From contig BGZK01001365.1 of the NCBI GenBank assembly GCA_005406025.1, forward strand, positions 62,001-126,000: a DNA stretch of 64,000 bases. The letters are read 5' to 3'. Made by a program: the position numbers and the translations under genes. The notes under the pieces are model-generated. The model saw nothing but the letters and a program-made list of their open reading frames with translations. It ran no database searches and was not told the origin of the DNA. The number at the start of each line of letters is the position of its first letter. The stretch's first letter is position 1. The stretch comes from Eumeta japonica. Lineage: Eukaryota; Arthropoda; Insecta; Lepidoptera; Psychidae. Of the stretch, positions 23,215-35,429 are shown piece after piece.

Positions 23215-23898
23215 GAAAAAAAATGAATTGCGTTTAATGCTCACATTCTATTTTATTTCCACCTTATCTCCGTCCTTACATTTCTAGTGAGGTAGATCGC
23301 GGCCGGACGTGGCTTGTAAGACTTCTTTATTGGCGCAGATGACACCTTCATATGTCTAGGAATAAAATAAATACTACTCGGCGCCATCATTATATATTGT
23401 ACCATGTACAGCGTGCCAGTCATATGATCTTAAGAGTAATTATAATTATTTACTGAATGGATGAAGTTTTATTGTTACTCCAACATTAGTTCCATAACAT
23501 GAATATTTTTTTTATTTGACGGAAGCTATTCCTTGCAAAAATTGGGTTTTGTGCACACCCTTCATAATTTTGAGCCTTGTTCTTAAGGACTGATTTTAAT
23601 AAATTTTTATTGGAAACAAAAATAATTTTCACTTTTTTAGTTTTCATCAAAAATGAAATTTATAATTTATGTGGTTCAAATATCACTTCACACACTATGA
23701 TAAATTATATTTCATCGTTTATATTTCACGGAGATAACCTTTTTGTCAATCTCTGTATTGCCCTTAGGGTATTTTACAGTGGTGAATTTTTTTTTATTTT
23801 ATCCGCAAAAAAATAAGAAAATTATTGAAAAATTGGGAAGGTTTGGAACGTTCCTTTTAAGAACCTGTGTAGAAAATAATATATAAACAAGGATAATG

Positions 23899-23935
23899 AA
23901 CCCTAATGGCTCGGTGTTTGAGCCATTAGGGGGGT
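23899..23935. repeat. Short hairpin in intergenic DNA
   Basis: CCCTAATGGCTC and GAGCCATTAGGG flank a 7-nt loop. The neighbouring 23340-23900 and 23936-24334 show no gene. Function unknown. Confidence 0.6.
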
Positions 23936-24334
23936 TAAAACCTGACAACAGCAAATATCATGCACGGAATTTAATAACTTGCGAGAGAGCGATTCAATGG
24001 TTCTTAAACACGGATTTCTAAGACATATAGCACTGTTAATTGAGATTTTATTTAGTGATCGAATGTATTTGTTTGATGTGCTTGAATAATCAATTTAAAA
24101 TAATATACGGCTGTATAATGGGCGCGACGAGGCCGCTGGCGCCACTTGACAAACAACCGTTGAGACAAGACAGATACAAAATATCAAATTTCTTCTACGA
24201 TTTTCAGTTTAAACTCATAGATTGTGTTTGACTTATTAATATCCACAGACATCGACTTTGTTACTTTATTTAATAAGATAATATTTCGTCACTTGTAAAA
24301 TTGTCACAGGTAGAAAATCATTTGCGATAAAATT

Positions 24335-24960
24335 AAATATTGTATTATGTGAGGTGCTAATTCGCGGAAATCCATAGTAGACGGTTGCCTGCAACAAGCA
24401 TTAATATGCAGCATGCAACCCACCACTGACCCTCGAATCTGCCTCTCCACTACGAATCTCTATCCAAATGATTGAATATTGATTCCAGAGGATTGACAGA
24501 TATCGAACACCTAAGCAAGTGTTATTTATTTTTATAATTATCTTATTCCGCTAACTGTTAAATTGCTAATTCTACTACAGACTATCGGTGGTGGTCTGTG
24601 GCTGCTTTAAGAATGTTTTCGTCGCTCTTTGACCATTGCATGACAGCGGCCCGCTTAACGAGGTTGTGTTGGTTGTTTTAACGCTCCTTGCACCCTGGTG
24701 GATGTGACTGTCGGCAATTTCCTGAGGATGTGCCTGGTTGGCATCAGGTTGGCAATCGTACGTAGAATTAACAATTTAACAGTTAGCGGAATAAGATAAT
24801 TATAAAAATAAATAACACTTGCTTAGGTATTCGATATCTGTCAATCCTATGGAATCAATATTCAATCATTTGCATAGAGATTCGTAGTGGAGAGGCAGAT
24901 TCGAGGGTCAGCGGTGGATTGCATGCCGCATGTTGCAGGCAAGCGTCCGATAAAATTAAG
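24335..24960. mobile_element. Palindromic non-coding element with ~200-bp arms
   Basis: The left arm (about 24375-24580) and right arm (about 24765-24960) are imperfect inverted copies. Both include TTATCTTATTCCGCTAACTG next to the spacer, AGGCAGATTCGAGGGTCAGC-type sequence, and a TTGCAGGCAAGCG end. The ~185-bp spacer has no ORF. Related single arms are at 19330-19560 and 21415-21625. Probably a foldback or MITE family; no target duplication identified. Confidence 0.75.
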
Positions 24961-27740
24961 TTACAGGTATGTAATTTTCTTTCAGCGCTTCATTCCTTCT
25001 CTGAAATAATAACCATTTTAATATACTGACGTGATGGAGTCTCGGGTACTTACTGGGCTAATATTAGGCACTTTGGTAAATGCTACCAAAAAAGTTGTTA
25101 CTGAAATTAGGAGCTGGCTACACTTTACCGGCGTCTACACGCGTTCAAACAGAAGTGTCTTATGCTTACCTAAGAGAAAAAAATCACCGTGCTGCAATGT
25201 GAGATCCATCGAAGAAATTAATATTAAATGATATGATTGAACTTTCCAATGATAACTTCCTTCATTGTGGGCCGATGTCGAATATTTTTTTTGTTTGAAA
25301 GGATGCACTCTCAAGGTGATCCCACAGTTACCAAGTGAAAATTTGATGATGAGATTCCAGGAAAATTAAGGGCTATCCTTAAAAATTATAGGCACTTATA
25401 GCATGTATGGGTTTTTTTTAGTTATTCAAGTTTTTTCGTCTTGTAGATATTACATCATACGTAAATAAAATACACACAGACGAACATAGAAGCTCATTTT
25501 TTTAAGTCGGTTGTATATTTTATATACGATATTTTTAAAACATATTACCACCATACCATAATTTTAAAACATATTTTTAAAACCGACTAAAAAGTACTAA
25601 ATAATTTCTCTAAACCTCATGAAGAATAAATTGACATTAGGATTTTTAACCTCTTACAGATTGTCCTTAAAATTTGTTATTGTAAATTTTGTATAGCTAT
25701 TAAAATACTTGTAAGGTTTGGAACCAAAAAAGTGGCGTGTGCGATACATAAGTACAAGAAGTGTAGAGAGTAACTACAATGGGGGAACTTATTTATCAGT
25801 TCACATTTACAGTGAAATAAACTTGCTAATTGAACTATTAATGCATCAATTGTCTGTTGCATACGCCCTATGTTTTTTAAATCTTACAAATATTGGCCGC
25901 CAATTCGGACCTATGTTTAATATTTCAGAAATTTACTTTTCCTATTCTTGCATTGTCATCCAATTCTAAGCTGTGTACAAAGTTTCAAGTTTTTTATTCA
26001 TAGGAAAGTTAGTTTAAAACGATTGCTAGTTAATAAATATAGGTTATAAAAAATTGATTATATGAGACTATTTTAATCACGCTACGACGATTCGTTCAAG
26101 AACTGTCGTTAATAATCAAATACCTACGTTTATTTAGAGTAAAGAAAGTGTTGCGGCAGAATGCACCAACATATTCTGTATAGTTGTTGCTAATTAATGT
26201 GACCCTATTAATTTCTTTGAAATTATAACTGTTATAATATATCAAAAGAAAACTTCTCATAAAAAGGGAAGAAATTCACTGCAGTGTTTTAGCTGTGATG
26301 AAGTCACTAAAGCATTGCATAAACTTTAAACGCTGCGGCTAGACAACTTTTTAAGAATATTTCTAATAATAATAGTAAATCAGAAAAGAATTATTGTTTT
26401 TCGGCCTTTAAATCACCGAAACTAATTAAGGCATTATCGTGTACATTATGATCGATGACAAGATAAAGGCCGCCGATGGGCGATAGCGGCGCCCCGCCCG
26501 CCGCGGCGGCCTAGGCCATCTTTGCTAAACAAAATAATGTCCATTTGTAAAGCGGCCGCGTGGTCCTAGTGTTGTGTCCATTTTTAATGAGAAACAGTGT
26601 CGTGCCTTTATCACTGATACCCGGGTAAGCCCCTGCCGTTACTAATTTTGCCGACTGCATGAAATATCTATGGTTACTGAACTGAGAAGTAGATAGTGTT
26701 CGTTTTGAAAAATAAAATTTAATAAATAATACCTCAATAAAAGTTTTACACATCTCAAATGAACACGACACAACCGCTACGTATTCTTTTATACATTTCA
26801 GTTATTTTTTCATAGTCAGGATTTAGGTTTCAGAGTTTTGTTTCTGGTGGACCCTTTTTGGTGAACTTTATAATCCTACAGATTTTCTACAAACGAGGCA
26901 AGCGCCCATAGAGTTTGCTATACGTTAGGTTTTTTATAAGTAGAAATTAAAGTATATAGTACTAAGATTTATGTATAAATTTATAATATCAATAAACTCG
27001 TCACATCTCGATGTTCAATGCCTCCCGCCCCGTACGCTTTTTCGTTACAATTATTTGAGAAACGTCGACTTTTAATTAACTTCAACAAAATGCCATCATG
27101 TTTATTGGCATCGTTTAAGACGAAGCTGTAACACCTTATTTTTTAAATTATGGTGAGTAACGTACGAGCTACATTGGAACAGATGCATGTATTGACACGC
27201 ATACAAGAATGCAAGAATCATAAACATTGCCTCTGCGTGACGATACGCGCAACGGTCGCTAGTGTCCGACAATCCGGTGCGGCTTGAGTGCGCCGTACAC
27301 CCGCCGTACTAGGGGCACGCGCACGCTATTCATCTATACATATAAGTCGATTTGTGTATGTGTGTGTGTTCCCTATGGATTTCGAAACGGCTGCACCGAT
27401 TTTAATGAAATATTCAGGAAATTTTCAAATTGACCTAACAGGTGATCCTGTGAAGTTTGGTAGCGATCAGATCGACATGTTTTTTTGTTTTATTTTTTTT
27501 TGCATTATCAATAATAGTTCTGCTGTCAGTCCGCTATTGTTTTCATAAAACCCTTTATGTTAACACGTGGTCGTATATTTTCATTCGTTTAATCTTTACG
27601 TATAAAAAAACCTTGTCACGATGTTTGTCTACGATGAACTCTAAAACGATTCAACCGATCTTCATAAAATTCTTTCCCTTCAATTAGTAAAAGATAGATT
27701 GATAAAAATATCGCTCATCAATTCGCACTCTATTAAATTT
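24961..27740. other. Intergenic DNA, no gene recognised
   Basis: AT-rich, with two GC-rich islets (about 26465-26520 and 27230-27325). At 27340-27460 is the phrase ATGGATTTCGAAACGGCTGC followed by ACCGATTTTAATGAAATATT, which resembles a widespread insect dispersed repeat. A GTTCAAACAGAAGTG-containing open stretch at 25031-25231 is not recognised. Confidence 0.45.
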
Positions 27741-27865
27741 AACTGAACTAATTTAAAACTGCCTTCCGAACGAGCAGTAAAGTGTAAATTCACAAAAAAT
27801 TATGACGTATTTCAAGTGTTATTTTGTAACCTATGAAATAAAGATATTTTGAATTTTAATTTGAA
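27741..27865 (+). repeat. LINE 3' tail fragment
   Basis: Contains GCCTTCCGAACGAGC, TATGACGTATTTCAAGTGTT and AACCTATGAAATAAAGATAT, ending in TTTGAATT-type repeats. The same tail ends the LINE pieces at 32458, 34556 and 39032. Confidence 0.75.
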
Positions 27866-27914
27866 TTTAAAATCATTACTATAGTTTAAGACTTATACTG
27901 ACAGCGGTAACGAA

Positions 27915-28150
27915 ATTGAACATGGGACAGGGAACAGAATTCAGAGCCAGGAACGGGTCTGAAATTGAAAGTGTGGGATCGGCATCAGAATCGAGAGCTT
28001 AATCGGGATCGAAATACGAAAGATGAATGAATTGTTTGCCATCGGCTTCGTCCAAATCACAACTGTGATTGGTAGCGGATTCAGAATTAAAAGCGAGATG
28101 GGGAACAGAATCGAGAACGGGACAGGATCGCAGTTGAAAGCGGGACTGAG
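27915..28150. repeat. Purine-rich degenerate repeat
   Basis: Runs of GGAACAG, GAATCGAGA and GAAATTGAAAG-like units, related to 2480-2640 on the same strand and to pyrimidine-rich copies near 39300, 55900-56080 and 58160. Confidence 0.55.
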
Positions 28151-28188
28151 ATTTCGTGAATAGGAACATATGTTCCTATTCACGAAAT
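28151..28188. repeat. Perfect 38-bp palindrome without loop
   Basis: The sequence reads identically on both strands from 28151 to 28188, centred on CATATG (28167-28172). CTGAG/CTCAG just outside (28146-28150, 28191-28195) extends the stem after a 2-nt bulge. Confidence 0.9.
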
Positions 28189-28195
28189 TACTCAG

Positions 28196-28949
28196 AGTAC
28201 AAATGAAAATATAGACGTATTCATGTCAAATAAATTTACGATCACTGTACTTTAGCCAATCAAAGCAATTACAAGTATTTACCCGCGCTATTAGAGAAGT
28301 CAATTAAAAAAATTTAAGTAATCAAAAATCATGTAAATAAAAATATTCCAAAATATTACATTAAAATATTAATTATTTTTTAAATGTTGCAAATATTTGT
28401 TTGCGATTTTTAATACTTTTTATGAAATCTTCAATTTATATTGGCAAGTGTAGATTTAGTATCTGTAGGGTTTTAATTGAACATGTGCACACCGAGGTCT
28501 CTAAAATAATTCCAGGCTTTACTTACTTGACGGACATACAGAATTTATTTCCAATTCTCGTATAGAATTTACGACGCTCATTATTTTTCTTATGTAATTG
28601 TATTTTTTTTACGTATGATAAATTTTCGTATACGTAGATATCTATATACACTAAGACGCCAGTCGTGTCAAAATTACAACTTTCTTAACTGAAATAAATT
28701 CTCGAGGTCCTATTTTCGGTCCACTTCAACAGCACGAAACTTCTGTAATAAAACAGGAAAATGAATATATAGAAAATAATTTTTATTCGATGTACACGCT
28801 TATTTAAAGTTAAAATTTCTAAAATATATGATAAAAATATTGTATTATTTAAAGCGTTTTGTAGTCTATGTCTACATTATAAAGGTTGTGTTAATATATG
28901 ACCCTTATTTATTACTTAAGGGTTGCATCGAGATGGCATATCATATGAG
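28196..28949. other. Intergenic AT-rich DNA
   Basis: No gene or repeat boundary recognised. Confidence 0.5.
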
Positions 28950-30175
28950 TGACGTTTATTTACACTTTATTTGCATCTAATTATATATACATAGTTGTAT
29001 AAAATCGTATATATATTTACCATTTTATACAACTCATTGTCATTTTGTAGGTAGTGACATAATCCCATTGCTGTAGAAATTTTGGGACTTCTATTCAAAA
29101 AACTGTGAAAAGTAGTTTTGGTAGGCCTCTCTTGATATTAACCTAATACTACCTAGTAAATTCTAAAAAGACTAAAACAAGTGAAAATCTGAAGGTGAAA
29201 AGTCAGGGCTATATAATGAATGCATTAACACTTCCCAACCAAACTGTCAATATTTGTGGAGTGGCTAAAGATAAATGTGGTCTGGCGTTATTATTGTGAA
29301 AAATCACACCCTTTCTGTTAATCAATTTCGGCAGTTTTTCCTGTAATTTTTGCTTGAGTTTCATCAACTGTTGGCAGTAGAATCCGAATTGATGATTTTT
29401 CTGGCGTAAAAAGCTCATGACGAAACCCTTCCAATCCTACCATAAACATAGCATCAACTTATTGCGAGTTAATCTGGGTTTCGCTATAGTCTATGGAGGT
29501 TGTTTGCTTTTTAACCACGATATTTTTTTCTTTTTCTTGTTGTAGATAATCCATTTTTCATCACCAGTGATCAATATTTTACAAAAACGGTTCAGTTTTA
29601 ATACGTTTCAATAGTTTCAACAGAGAATCACAAATGAGTATACTATTCGTTAGACTTCTTTCAATGAGCTCATGCTGGACTCAAGTACCTATGGAGTTTT
29701 TTGTAGATCCAGCTTTTTTCAAATGAGACAAAAATGTTTTGTGGTCAATCAAAATTTAACTATGTCGCAAGAAGTAATGTGCCGGTCTTGCTCTAGTTTT
29801 TCCAAAATGATGTCGAATTTTTCTGTAACAGGTTGACCAGACCGAGGTTCATCTTTGACATAAAAATTGCGCACTGAAAACGGTTACTGGCATCGCATTA
29901 AGTCCATAAACGTCACAAAGTTTTTTCGCGTCGTGTGTTGTATTTTTACCTCTTTATAATATAATTTTAAAATATATCGAATTTCTACGTTAGATTCACT
30001 CATTTTGGTGCACAGAAAAATCAATAGAAAAATGGTGGGACAGTATCCCACCATTTTTCCATTTTATTTTTTTTTCTAAAATGTCATATATTTTATAGTA
30101 TCAAAACTAGCGAGATACATACACCAAATAGATTTCACTGCAATTTTTAACTTATAAAATACGAAAAAAACCTTT
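28950..30175 (-). mobile_element. Mariner transposon, decayed copy 2
   Basis: Same family as the element at 6226-7581, inverted. The transposase start region lies at about 30003 (MSESN, then VEIRYIL-type sequence). The 5' leader forms a hairpin, with 14-bp arms at 30027-30040 and 30046-30059. The end-like ATACGAAAAAAACC is at about 30157-30172. The C-terminal part carries LINRKGVIFHNNNARPH, where the family has HHDNARPH, so the catalytic Asp is replaced by Asn. Frameshifts make it non-functional. Confidence 0.82.
29209..29418 (-). pseudogene. Mariner transposase C-terminal fragment (longest open part of copy 2)
   Basis: 69 codons reading FGFYCQQLMKLKQKLQEKLP, then LINRKGVIFHNNNARPHLSL. It is the longest open piece of the copy 2 transposase; the rest is interrupted. 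Confidence 0.75.
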
Positions 30176-31734
30176 TCTCCGAGTGAATATATTATTTTCC
30201 CTGGCGAAATATTATAACTCTCTTGCTGTTTCCACTCCACTCATTCCAAGATGGAATGATGAGCGAACTTAAGTGTGTTTTATTAATACGACCCTAAGTT
30301 TTTAATAGTGCGAATCGCACTTTTTGGAAAATGAATGTTGTTCGAATATTAGTAGGTACTATTTCTCGAATTCAAAATTCTATATAATATTCTGTTAAGT
30401 TATGAAGTTTTTAAGTATGAGTTTTAAAAATAGTGTTGTATGATCTGTTACTGAATAAGCGCCTTCGGGAGTTCATTTTTCCAAAATTATGCAAAGAACT
30501 GAATAAAATCTCATATTCTCTGTCTCTGTTACCACAAAATAAGGTGTCAACGTCGCGTCCACGGGTGATGTGGTGATGTGGGACGCCGCGTGGAGACGCG
30601 CCCCCCGCCGCCGCACCCCGCGCTCTCCGCACCTCACGACACGACAATCGTTTAAAATAAATGTATTTAATCTTACGTTATCTAACATTACAATTAATTA
30701 TTTTTATCACACAGTTGAACGTTGAACAATGTCAAGGCATACGTCGTCTAGATATGTTTAATGAGCGGGAGGCTTATGTGTTAATGGTATTGTGTGTTTT
30801 ATCTGAGGTGATTATGTTCGATGGTAAATCGATTAACAAAACTAAGACAACTTTAAAATAACTAAATACATAAATTATAAAATTTTGCTCAAAATCTAAA
30901 CGGGTAAAACAAGGTCGTAGTTAGGTTCCAGTTACCTTGGGGAGGGGGCTTTCACGAAAATAAATGCGTATGAAATGACAAAACCATTTAATGCGAAATT
31001 AATTTCCTCAAAAGGATTCAAGTCCGCAAACTGTAATTTCAATATAATATAATTAATTATATTGTATTCATATTTAAATCCAAAAATATTTTTTGCTTCT
31101 CGTCACAGACTGTGGTCAAGTCATCAGAGAAGTAAGTTTACACAAATTTGCAGAAAAAATCCATTTCATGGTTTTATATCGAACCACATTGTATATTTTA
31201 TAATTCATTATATATTTTTAACAAATTTGAAATTTGGATGAAAATTATTATGTACTCCTAAAAATCTAAAGATTTATTGTACAGTATTTATTTATCATTT
31301 TATTTATGTAACAAATTTATAATATCTTTGTTTCGCAAGTTACATAAAATTTAAATATGTCTTCAGATATTAGAAATTTAGCACTCGTTCGAATGATAGT
31401 CATTCCTCAAGAAGAACCAGCCAGAACCGAGAATTATGTAATAACCTTTTTTTACCTAAAATCTATAGCATAATAAACTTAAATTTATAAAAGGCTGAAT
31501 ATATTTTAGGGATTTTCAAAATATAAAATATGAATATGAAATTATTTTTGTGGAAAATGAATAATTGAAATTTGTTGGTACTACCTTTGTATTCTTGAGT
31601 ATCACTCTTTGCGTAACAAGCGTCAGACGGTCCGGACATCAACAACTTGGCGAAAAGGCTTTGCTCTGCTGACTCTTCGCCAAGCACAAACAGATATGAC
31701 ATTTATCAGATATCTAAACCGTTAAATAGGTTTA
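30176..31734. other. Intergenic DNA, no gene recognised
   Basis: Mostly AT-rich. A GC-rich islet at about 30545-30645 gives a 78-codon open stretch on the - strand without recognisable similarity. The sequence around 30905-30960 is GGGGAGGGGGCT-like and unassigned. Confidence 0.45.
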
Positions 31735-32458
31735 TTTTGGCCTTTTTCATAGCTCGATAACCTGGCATCCTGCTTCATCCATCATGTTCGACACGTCGCG
31801 GATATTCATTGAATTCTCGTGCTACAAAAATGGACAGTTCGGGCTATTTACAGGCTTGACCTAGAAAATCTCTTAGAACTAAGTTTAAAGAAATTGGGTC
31901 TTAACTCGGGCATCTCAATTTATATACGAAAATTTAATACGTGTAAAAAATTATATAGAACTTTTTAAGAAAAATAGTGATAGACATTAATTCAATTATA
32001 AGAAGTAAAACTGAACTGTGTTTGCATGCGAGTCGCCAATACAACTACATACAGCCACGACTTTATTTAGTGGGCTTTGTGTGCGCACGTTCAATAACGT
32101 CCCTGAAAATGTACAAAATCTACCCTTAAACAACGTTAAAATCATTAGTAAACAATTGCTTGTTAAAAGTATTACACAATTTATGAATATTTAGAGCACA
32201 AATACATATAACTAGCTCGATTTTAGCGGTTTGTTTCTTTATGTGATATATTTGTATATGTTTGATTGTGTAACATAATGTATTTTGATTTAAAAAGAGC
32301 TACCCTAAAGTTCCTTGCTCGTTTTTCATGAGGGAAAACTGCCCTCCGGACAAGTGGTAAAACGGTAAAGCTTAGTAACAAAATGTAAATTGTTGACCTA
32401 TTGTGACGTATTTCGTGTTGTTTTTGACCTATGAAATAAAGATATGTTTGAATTTGAA
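31735..32458 (+). mobile_element. LINE fragment, 3' part (5' truncated)
   Basis: Begins with a decayed ...SYGILLWG-like region (ATAGCTCGATAACCTGGCAT), continues through degenerate polymerase C-terminal sequence (TTTAGTGGGCTTTGTGTGCG), and ends with TGACGTATTTCGTGTTG and CCTATGAAATAAAGATATG. It parallels 33040-34556 and 38580-39032. Confidence 0.65.
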
Positions 32459-32699
32459 CGGAAGGTCTGCTTATGCTCACCACAAGAAATCGCTCGGGTT
32501 CCACCCAGTCTGTTTCAATAACAATATTGCAATTGAAACAGTTATTCTTTAGATTTTTCCTCGATTTTATGAAAAGTGTACAAAGCGCAGGCCGGATTTT
32601 AAAACATCTTCTTTCCGATGATTTTCAGGCCAAACGTTCCGGGATATGACCAGCTCCACTTCTTATCGAGTTGTCTGTTTTTGTAAGACTTTTGTTTTT

Positions 32700-32875
32700 C
32701 ATTTTATTTAATTATAATTTAATTTGAAACGAGCTATAATTAAATTTCTTCTTCATTCGTCTTGAGATAAAATTTCCTTCCGAACGAAGTAGTATTTTCA
32801 TATTGTAATGATGTATTTTAAGAGTTATGTATATATATACTAAGATATAAAGAAATTTTTGAATTTGAATGGTTC
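32700..32875 (+). repeat. LINE 3' tail, divergent copy
   Basis: CGTCTTGAGATAAAATTTCC, TTCCGAACGAAG and AAATTTTTGAATTTGAATGG match the tail family at 27741-27865 and 34400-34556. Confidence 0.55.
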
Positions 32876-33039
32876 GGGCACAATATTAGTCCTTCTGGAC
32901 TGTTTTCTTGCCTCGATACAATAAATACTCCATTAAGTCAATGTTTTACGCCTTCAACAAGTGTACCGAGAGATGGTTTTATAACTTTGATTAATTAATT
33001 GATCGTTAATGGTTTGTTCAACTGCGTAATAGCGAACGC

Positions 33040-34556
33040 CACAATGTCACCTTTATCTGCGATTAATTGGGATATTCCTCACAGATCCATTCTGGAGAGT
33101 AACAAATCGGGGCTTTCATTTATATGCTGATGATCTGTGAGTTTATCTTTCTGTCGCCTTGATAATATTAAACCAGCAATAAATAGTATTATTGATAATT
33201 TTAATGGAATCCTGGACTGTTCTAAGACTAACTTGGACTTCAAGTGCTGTCCAATAATACGTTCAAGTCATGGTCATGGATTCTTATTTGATACTATGAA
33301 TGTCGTTACGCGTAGGATACGTATAGTCCTTCCTTATTTATTATCAATATTTTTTTAAAGTTATCAACCTTGAATTATCAAGGTATTTTAATTTTCATTT
33401 TTTTTTTGTTTTGTCTATCGTATTTTCATTTATTGCATTATGTAATTATCTTATTACTTTTAGTCAGATATCATTTTAATATTATTTTTTAAATTATGTT
33501 CAACGACTCAAATCATTAGCCTGCTTCAGCTGAAAGCGAACAGCACAGTCCCGGTTGTGGACTTACGTTGAGCTGGAACTGATTCAGCATTCTCGACATA
33601 ATTTTAAGCGTTAAAATCTAGGTACGAGAGTTATACTGAAAAACGTGTCCGGCATGACACTTGCTATGTTACCATGTTACAAGCTCCTCGTAGTAGTGCC
33701 TGTCACGCATTCGACCGCTAACGGCCTTACCACGTTCGAAACACCGGTTTTTGTCCTATTACCGAAGTTAACGAACAACTGGAGTTTGTTTATGTGACCG
33801 TATTTCTGGGAATTACTCTAGATAACAGGCTTCAATGGGGTTCTCTCATCAGCAAGTTGGCGATGAAGCTTAGCTCTGTCATTTATGTAGCCAAAAAATG
33901 AGAAATTTATCGATAACGAAACTTTTTGTTTATTTTGGCTGTTTCTATAGCTTGATGTCATATGGCATCTTGCTTTGGGTAAGCGGGTCGTTCGCGTGAT
34001 TTACAAGCACCGACCTCGTGTTTCTCTCGAAAGTAAGTTCTAGGAAATTGAAATCGTAATTCTGGCATTCCAATTCACATATGAAAACTTATTATGTATA
34101 AAAACATTTAGAAATACTTAAAAGAAATACTGATCGATATAAACTCAGTACCAGAAATAAACTATGTTCACATGGTAGTCGACTATGCAGACACAGATTC
34201 ATTTAGAAGGCTCTGTATACGCATGTTCAATAAGGTCCTTGTAGTGCCCTTTGAGAGCACTATTAAACAATCACTCAGTAAAAAAGGGTTTATACAATTT
34301 CTTAATATTTCGAAAACAAATATCCATGGGTAAAGGGGTTCGACTTCTAATGAAGCTATTTCATTCATCAATGGTTTTATATTTGTTTTGGCTATGCATG
34401 ATGAAATTAAATAAAAAGCTACCTTTAAGTTTCTTGCTCGTTCGTCTTGAGGGAAAATTGCCTTCCGAACGAGCGGGAAAGTGTAAATTTGCAAAAAAAT
34501 ATTACGTATTTCAAGTGTTATTTTATAATCTATGAAATAAAGACATTTTGATTTTG
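33040..34556 (+). mobile_element. LINE with decayed reverse transcriptase and full 3' tail
   Basis: In + strand frames: a GSVLGP-derived region (ATTCCTCACAGATCCATTCT), a TATGCTGATGATCTG catalytic-box relic (YADDL), a SKTNLDF-like stretch, VYVTVFLGITLDNRLQWGSL and ISKLAMKLSSVIYVAKK, then a SYGIL-like relic. The end is TGCCTTCCGAACGAGCGGG and AATCTATGAAATAAAGACAT. The block order is that of jockey-type LINE polymerases. Many stops. It is the most complete of the family pieces here. Confidence 0.75.
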
Positions 34557-35189
34557 AAGAAGTTGCGTCGGGTGCAGTCAGGTCATTTGGATGGATGACC
34601 AGGACACAGCGTGATGTTGGCTTTTCGCTATTGCATTTTTATAATAATTAAATATTTATTGATATACTTCTAAAAATATTAATTACGATTTCATTGGTAC
34701 TAACTTTATTTTTTTTTATTTGAACGTCATTTAATCACTTTAACAAACGTGTTTATTTATTTTATTACATTCATTCTTTGACATATAATATTGTTACGCA
34801 CTGCGCTCGCTAAAAACAGAAATACAAAATAATTCCCCTATAAAAAAAATATCTGAGAACTTTCTAAGCGTACATAAACCCCGCCTTTACCACCGTCGGC
34901 GCATTTGATGTGCGTTTACATTTTACGTTTCAAAAGATTTATTTTGTTAGGTGAAATTTTCGGGAGGCAATAAATCTTATTTGTTTATGTCTTTAAGACT
35001 AACTTTAATTCAACGACGAAGGACTACTTGTGCAAATTGGTCGATTAAGGCAAAAGTGGAATTTAGAAGTAGAAATGCTAATGTAAAATGAGACTACTAA
35101 ATTACTTGATATAACCCATTCATATAAATGTTAAAATAACTTTTTATCCATTAGGTACCATAATTAAGAGATAACAAGATAAAACTAAG
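34557..35189. other. Region upstream of gene B
   Basis: AT-rich. Any promoter or 5' UTR of gene B should lie here or further left, but I see no convincing core-promoter motif; noncoding upstream exons cannot be excluded. Confidence 0.4.
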
Positions 35190-35429
35190 ATGCTGATAAA
35201 AGCATTGGTTGCGCTCGTGGCCGTATTGCTGGTGGCGGGGGTGACCACGACGTTGGTGCTGGTGCTGAGGGACACCGACGTCTCCGATGACGGCGGCGAC
35301 TCGTCCGCGGAGCTGGGCTCCACTACAGAGCGACTCGAGGAGTCCGGCGAGGAGATCGGCGCCGACTTACCCTACCGTGTCGGTATCGCTATGGCCGATA
35401 TGACGGGGCCTTGTGTTGAAATTAATTTT
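35190..35429 (+). CDS. CDase: Gene B exon 1 (start, signal/anchor segment)
   Basis: ATG at 35190 in context AACTAAGATGC. It encodes MLIKALVALVAVLLVAGV, a hydrophobic stretch with one preceding Lys, then an Asp/Ser/Glu-rich linker, then LPYRVGIAMADMTGPCVEIN, the conserved start of the catalytic domain. Donor GTGAGT, phase 0. Confidence 0.92.
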
